Source: Parapristionchus giblindavisi | Taxonomy: Eukaryota > Nematoda > Chromadorea > Rhabditida > Diplogasteridae | Assembly (NCBI GenBank): GCA_943737045.1 | Contig: CALSFV010000105.1 | Location: 166,001-230,000 of the forward strand | Length of the DNA stretch: 64,000 nucleotides | Reading direction: 5' to 3' | Shown: piece by piece, positions 62,831 through 64,000 of the stretch | How the letters are laid out: every line of letters starts with the position of its first letter | Numbering within the stretch: position 1 is the first letter of the stretch | Translations under genes and position numbers: made by a program | The notes under the pieces: generated by a model | Databases searched by the model: none | What the model saw: the letters and a program-made list of their open reading frames with translations, nothing else | What the model was told of the DNA's origin: nothing

Positions 62831-64000
62831 TACAGTACTGGCCAAAAAAGAATGACATTTGGTTTTTTTCGCCATAACTTTTTTCAAACTCCACCGATCG
62901 ATTCCAGATTTTCAGGGATAATTTTGAGAGTGTTTTTACGTGTTTTACACAAAAATTACCCCGGTTGATCTTGTACGGTAAATTTTATTTCGATTTTATT
63001 AAAAGTCAAAAAATGAGATTTTCATTTTCTTCGCATTCTTCGGATTTTTTCACTCATTTCGCTACCAATATGTGTTATATCGTTTTAAAACAATGATACG
63101 GATTCTTGGGAGCAAGAATCTACCGAGATTCGAGCGAGAATCCATTCGTCGTGGACGTCAGATGGAACTGTCACATGCACTCTGTTACAGCAGTTCCGAG
63201 TGACTGTTTCGACTATCCTGAAGGTCATCAAAACGTACTCAAACAATGAAGAAGGTTAATGTACGACCTCGCAAGACGACTACGACATCTGATCATCGGA
63301 TTACCTACATCTCGAAGGAGAAACCGATGCTCACTACAATGGACATCAAGTGAGCAGTAGCGGAGTTTCGCTAAATTGAGGTGCCTAAAGGTACTAAACT
63401 TGCCTGAAACCATGTTTGAAGGAAGGGAATGTGTCTCTAGAGTGTCTCCTTCTTCATAATTTTCTTCACATGAACCAGGGGTCCAACTCCATCTTCAGAG
63501 AAACAACCCCACAACATCAACGATCCTCCTCCATGCTTCACGGTGGTCAGCTGGTACTTCATATTCTATCTAGTGCCAACCGGACGACGAACATGATATA
63601 TTCCCACCATAGCAATCATCAGAAACTTGTTTTCGTCTGAGAAAACGACCTAATTCTACTGTTAGGGGATCCAATACAAGTGCTCTTTTGCCCATGTGAT
63701 CCACGCTTTGCGATTCTTTTTGTAGATCAGCTGTTTCTTGATATGGCGACGTTCGAACAGACCCGACGCACGAAGACGATGTTGTACATTATTCAGGGAC
63801 ACCTCAAACATCTTTTCAGCCATGTTTACAATCGTTAGGCACCTCAATTGAGCGAAACTCCGCTACTGCTCGCTTGATGTCCATTGTAGTGAGCATCAAT
63901 AATCAGATGTCGTAGTCGTCTTGCGAGGTCGTACATTTACCTTCTTCATAGTTTGAGCACGGATTGAAGTTTTGATGACCTTCAGGATAGTCGAAACAGT
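62831..64000 (-). mobile_element. Tc1-family element, rearranged, running off the window
   Basis: Left terminus TACAGTACTGGCCAAAAAAG at 62831 is a Tc1-type end. From the window end to about 63,400 the - strand reads Tc1 transposase: HRLRASGLFERRHIKK, KNRKAWITWAKEHLYW, SDENKFLM and [17 protein letters not shown], with frameshifts and stops. The N-terminal helix-turn-helix part is present twice in inverted orientation (63,165-63,390 on +, 63,836-64,000 on -), so the element is a partial fold-back. The stretch SDENKFLM precedes the second catalytic Asp block. Not functional as read. Confidence 0.85.

Overview
This is eukaryotic, intron-rich, AT-rich genomic DNA, most likely from a free-living nematode. 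Exons are small (about 35-310 bp), bounded by GT/AG, and split proteins of animal type. Many introns are short, Tc1/mariner, RTE-like LINE and MITE copies are dense, and the secreted-protein style is worm-like. I could not fix the genus. I rebuilt gene models by hand, matching splice phase exon by exon and comparing internal paralogous copies; none was checked by a search.

Layout. (1) 1-2.4 kb: a near-perfect 1.4 kb palindrome, a tRNA-derived SINE and fold-back repeats. (2) 2.4-15.5 kb and 18.2-27.6 kb: two tandem + strand paralogues of a polytopic membrane protein, probably a major facilitator (SLC22-like) transporter, each with about 23 exons. The duplicated block also carries about 0.4 kb that lies just upstream of the next gene, leaving an orphan promoter-like copy near 15.8-16.3 kb. 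(3) 28,951-36,436: DNA polymerase alpha subunit B (POLA2, div-1 in C. elegans), 19 exons, 583 aa. (4) 36,792-42,871: a tandem partial duplication of its last exons. Exons 15'-19' are intact and differ from the originals almost only at synonymous sites. The copy is swollen by a mariner (itself hit by a MITE) and a reverse-strand RTE LINE. (5) 42,939-45,348, - strand: a DUSP19-like dual-specificity phosphatase with a hydrophobic C-terminal tail. It is divergent from (6) 45,421-52,253, + strand: a PPM1D-type PP2C phosphatase, 19 exons, 925 aa, with a long acidic/serine-rich tail. (7) 53,826-60,980: a secreted glycine- and cysteine-rich protein, 17 exons, 515 aa, with a TATA box, an intronic LINE fragment, a 300 bp (AAT)n tract and a decayed duplicate exon. 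(8) 61-64 kb: a 531 bp terminal-inverted-repeat element and a rearranged Tc1 copy running off the window.

The most striking unexplained structure is a set of twelve small elements in the introns of POLA2, its duplicate and PPM1D. They have unrelated interiors but share CATA...TATG ends, and most have 8-bp target duplications; one is nested exactly in the end of another and one has an empty site in the tandem duplicate. The second notable point is the conserved alternative 3' end of POLA2. The housekeeping genes (replication primase-polymerase subunit, two phosphatases) are neighbours by position; I see no sign of an operon.
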